Source: Desulfobacteraceae bacterium
GTDB lineage: Bacteria > Desulfobacterota > Desulfobacteria > Desulfobacterales > SG8-13
Length of the DNA stretch: 15,235 bases
Assembly (NCBI GenBank): GCA_029287875.1
Contig: JARFQH010000148.1
Location: 1-15,235 of the forward strand
Direction of reading: 5' to 3'
In this document: piece by piece, positions 13,948 through 15,235 of the stretch
Layout: the number at the start of each line of letters is the position of its first letter
Position numbering within the stretch: position 1 is the stretch's first letter
Program-made: the position numbers and the translations under genes
Notes under the pieces: generated by a model
Told to the model about the DNA's origin: nothing
Seen by the model: only the letters and a program-made list of their open reading frames with translations
Databases searched by the model: none

Positions 13948-15235
13948 TCAAGCCGCCTCTTGGCCGGTCCGTTTCAGATGATGCCCGGCTGCGGCGTCCG
14001 TCAGGTCGGCCAAGGGTCCGTGTACGGCCGTGAATCGCTTAACACCCTCTTCCCCCATAAAACGCTTCAGCAGCCTCGGGTCCGTTTTTGTCAAATCCAC
14101 CATCAACAGTCCGTCCACGACATCCGAGAATTCGCGATCGAGGTTGAAACTGATCAGGCTGCCGTTCAATTTCAAATACTGCCGCAAAAGGACCGGAATG
14201 CCTTTACCGTCCCTTTCGATCTCAGATATGAGCAGCGAGATGTCGTCGAGATCATTGACGGCGGTGTGCAGCAGCCGGCGGGTGCCCCCCTGGAACTCCC
14301 TGGTCCGAAAGGGCTTGCGGGGGAAGACGAAACGCGCCAAGGTGGTGTCGAAGCGCTTGGCTTGCAGGAAACGGACGATCAGGTTGCGGGACACGGTGTG
14401 ATAATCCTTGCTGATGCTCACGGGTCCGAACAGGATGTTGTATTGGGGATTGTGTGCGATGAAGGCGCCGATCCCTTTCCAGAGCAGCATGAGACTGTTG
14501 AACTTCTTCTGGTATTCGAGGCGGATGAAAGAGCGCCCGAATTCGATAGAACGGTTCAGTTGCTCGAGCAGTGCCGGTTTGTACCGGAAGAGTTGATTGG
14601 TGTACAGACCCTGAACCCCGTAGACCCTCATGATGACGTCGGACAATCCCAACCGGTATGCGCCGACCAGTTCACCGGAGGCATGGTTCCAAAGAAACAA
14701 ATGCAGGTAATAGGCATCGAAGCGATCCAGATCGACGGTTTTTCCCGTACCCTCGCGTGCGTCACGGAACGTGATTTCCCGCAGGCGGCCGATCTCATTC
14801 AATATGTTCGGAATCTGTGAAGCCCGGGCCATGTAAACCGCAAAATCACCGCTGGAAATCAGTTGCTGCCCTTGCGGCAATCCCGCCAGATCGGCACGCA
14901 GCGCTACCGCTGCCACCGGTGCCATGATCGGTTGCAGCTGCATCGGGTCTGTTTTTAACGACACGAGACGCAGTCGGTACCGGTTTTTATCGACACCCCG
15001 ATTCTTGAGGAAGTGGGTCCTCAGCCTTAGATACTCTATCAATTCCGCATCGGTTTCGTATCGCTTCAGTACCTGCCAGGGAATGGCTTTGCCCACGAAA
15101 AGCCGAACGCGACGGCCGGCCTTGTTCATCAGTTCACGCGGCAGCAGGGCCGTGCGAAGTCGGGGATGCAACACGCCCAGAAGCTGGAAGAGCAGGCTGT
15201 TCCGCCCCGGGAAAAATACCGGCAGCACGGCCGCC
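13948..15235 (-). CDS. OlsF/OlsB-like lipid acyltransferase, partial (N-terminus beyond the window)
   Basis: The frame is open to the right edge, so 429 C-terminal residues are visible and the true start is outside. The first ~50 look like the C-terminal part of a PlsC-type (lysophospholipid) acyltransferase: VLPVFFPGRNSLLFQLLGV, then RTALLPRELMNKAG and VRLFVGKAIPW. From about residue 140 a GNAT-like domain of the hemolysin/OlsB type (PF13444) follows, with GRLREITFRDAREGTG, LVGAYRLGLSD, the segment SIEFGRSFI and NILFGPVSIS. PlsC followed by OlsB-like domains is the order in OlsF, which makes ornithine lipid by N- then O-acylation. Glycine or other aminolipids, or an unrelated acyl transfer, remain possible. 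It is expected at the inner membrane surface. It converges on the DJ-1 gene. Confidence 0.85.
   Translation of the reverse strand, partial: AAVLPVFFPGRNSLLFQLLGVLHPRLRTALLPRELMNKAGRRVRLFVGKAIPWQVLKRYETDAELIEYLRLRTHFLKNRGVDKNRYRLRLVSLKTDPMQLQPIMAPVAAVALRADLAGLPQGQQLISSGDFAVYMARASQIPNILNEIGRLREITFRDAREGTGKTVDLDRFDAYYLHLFLWNHASGELVGAYRLGLSDVIMRVYGVQGLYTNQLFRYKPALLEQLNRSIEFGRSFIRLEYQKKFNSLMLLWKGIGAFIAHNPQYNILFGPVSISKDYHTVSRNLIVRFLQAKRFDTTLARFVFPRKPFRTREFQGGTRRLLHTAVNDLDDISLLISEIERDGKGIPVLLRQYLKLNGSLISFNLDREFSDVVDGLLMVDLTKTDPRLLKRFMGEEGVKRFTAVHGPLADLTDAAAGHHLKRTGQEAA

Noticed and set aside
1..15235. CRISPR array or complete mobile element
   Set aside because: No regularly spaced direct repeats of CRISPR size, no cas genes, and no transposase or integrase gene were found on either strand.

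Overview
This is a moderately GC-rich bacterial window made of housekeeping genes plus one low-GC, gene-poor end. Gene content and protein style suggest a Desulfobacterota-type organism (Desulfobacterales-like). That placement is inferred from the look of ValS, LepA, the REC-GGDEF regulator and the intergenic repeats, not from a search.

Layout. Positions 1-1737 are AT-richer and hold at best two small uncharacterised genes on the minus strand, one of them with a signal peptide, plus hairpins and a possible REP-like remnant. They end at a complete tRNA-Phe(GAA) on the minus strand with its own promoter and terminator. Next come rsmE (minus strand) and, divergent from it, a 536-residue, extremely acidic, low-complexity protein with a short helical C-terminus. 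valS follows on the plus strand. A 378-bp gap after valS is packed with three kinds of repeat and leads into nadC. Close behind nadC is an unusual fusion of a rhomboid intramembrane protease to a DnaJ C-terminal substrate-binding domain. Convergent to it is a PleD-like REC-GGDEF response regulator with a strong sigma70 promoter. Divergent from the regulator is lepA (EF-4), followed by a DJ-1/PfpI-family gene. The window closes inside a minus-strand, OlsF-like lipid acyltransferase whose N-terminus lies outside.

How the genes relate. tRNA-Phe, rsmE, valS and lepA all serve translation, but they are not one operon: strands alternate and long gaps separate them. Only nadC and the rhomboid gene (22-nt gap) look co-transcribed. 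The rhomboid-DnaJC protein and LepA are both plausibly linked to membrane or translation stress, but this is conjecture.

Most striking: (1) the rhomboid-DnaJ_C fusion; (2) the acidic repeat protein, whose layout recalls polar scaffold proteins such as PopZ; (3) three intergenic tracts with a strict 7-nt period but different unit sequences (7768-7802, 9700-9769, 12825-12880), lying 3' of valS, the rhomboid gene and lepA; (4) a predicted leaderless promoter for rsmE. No CRISPR array, insertion sequence or complete mobile element was seen.
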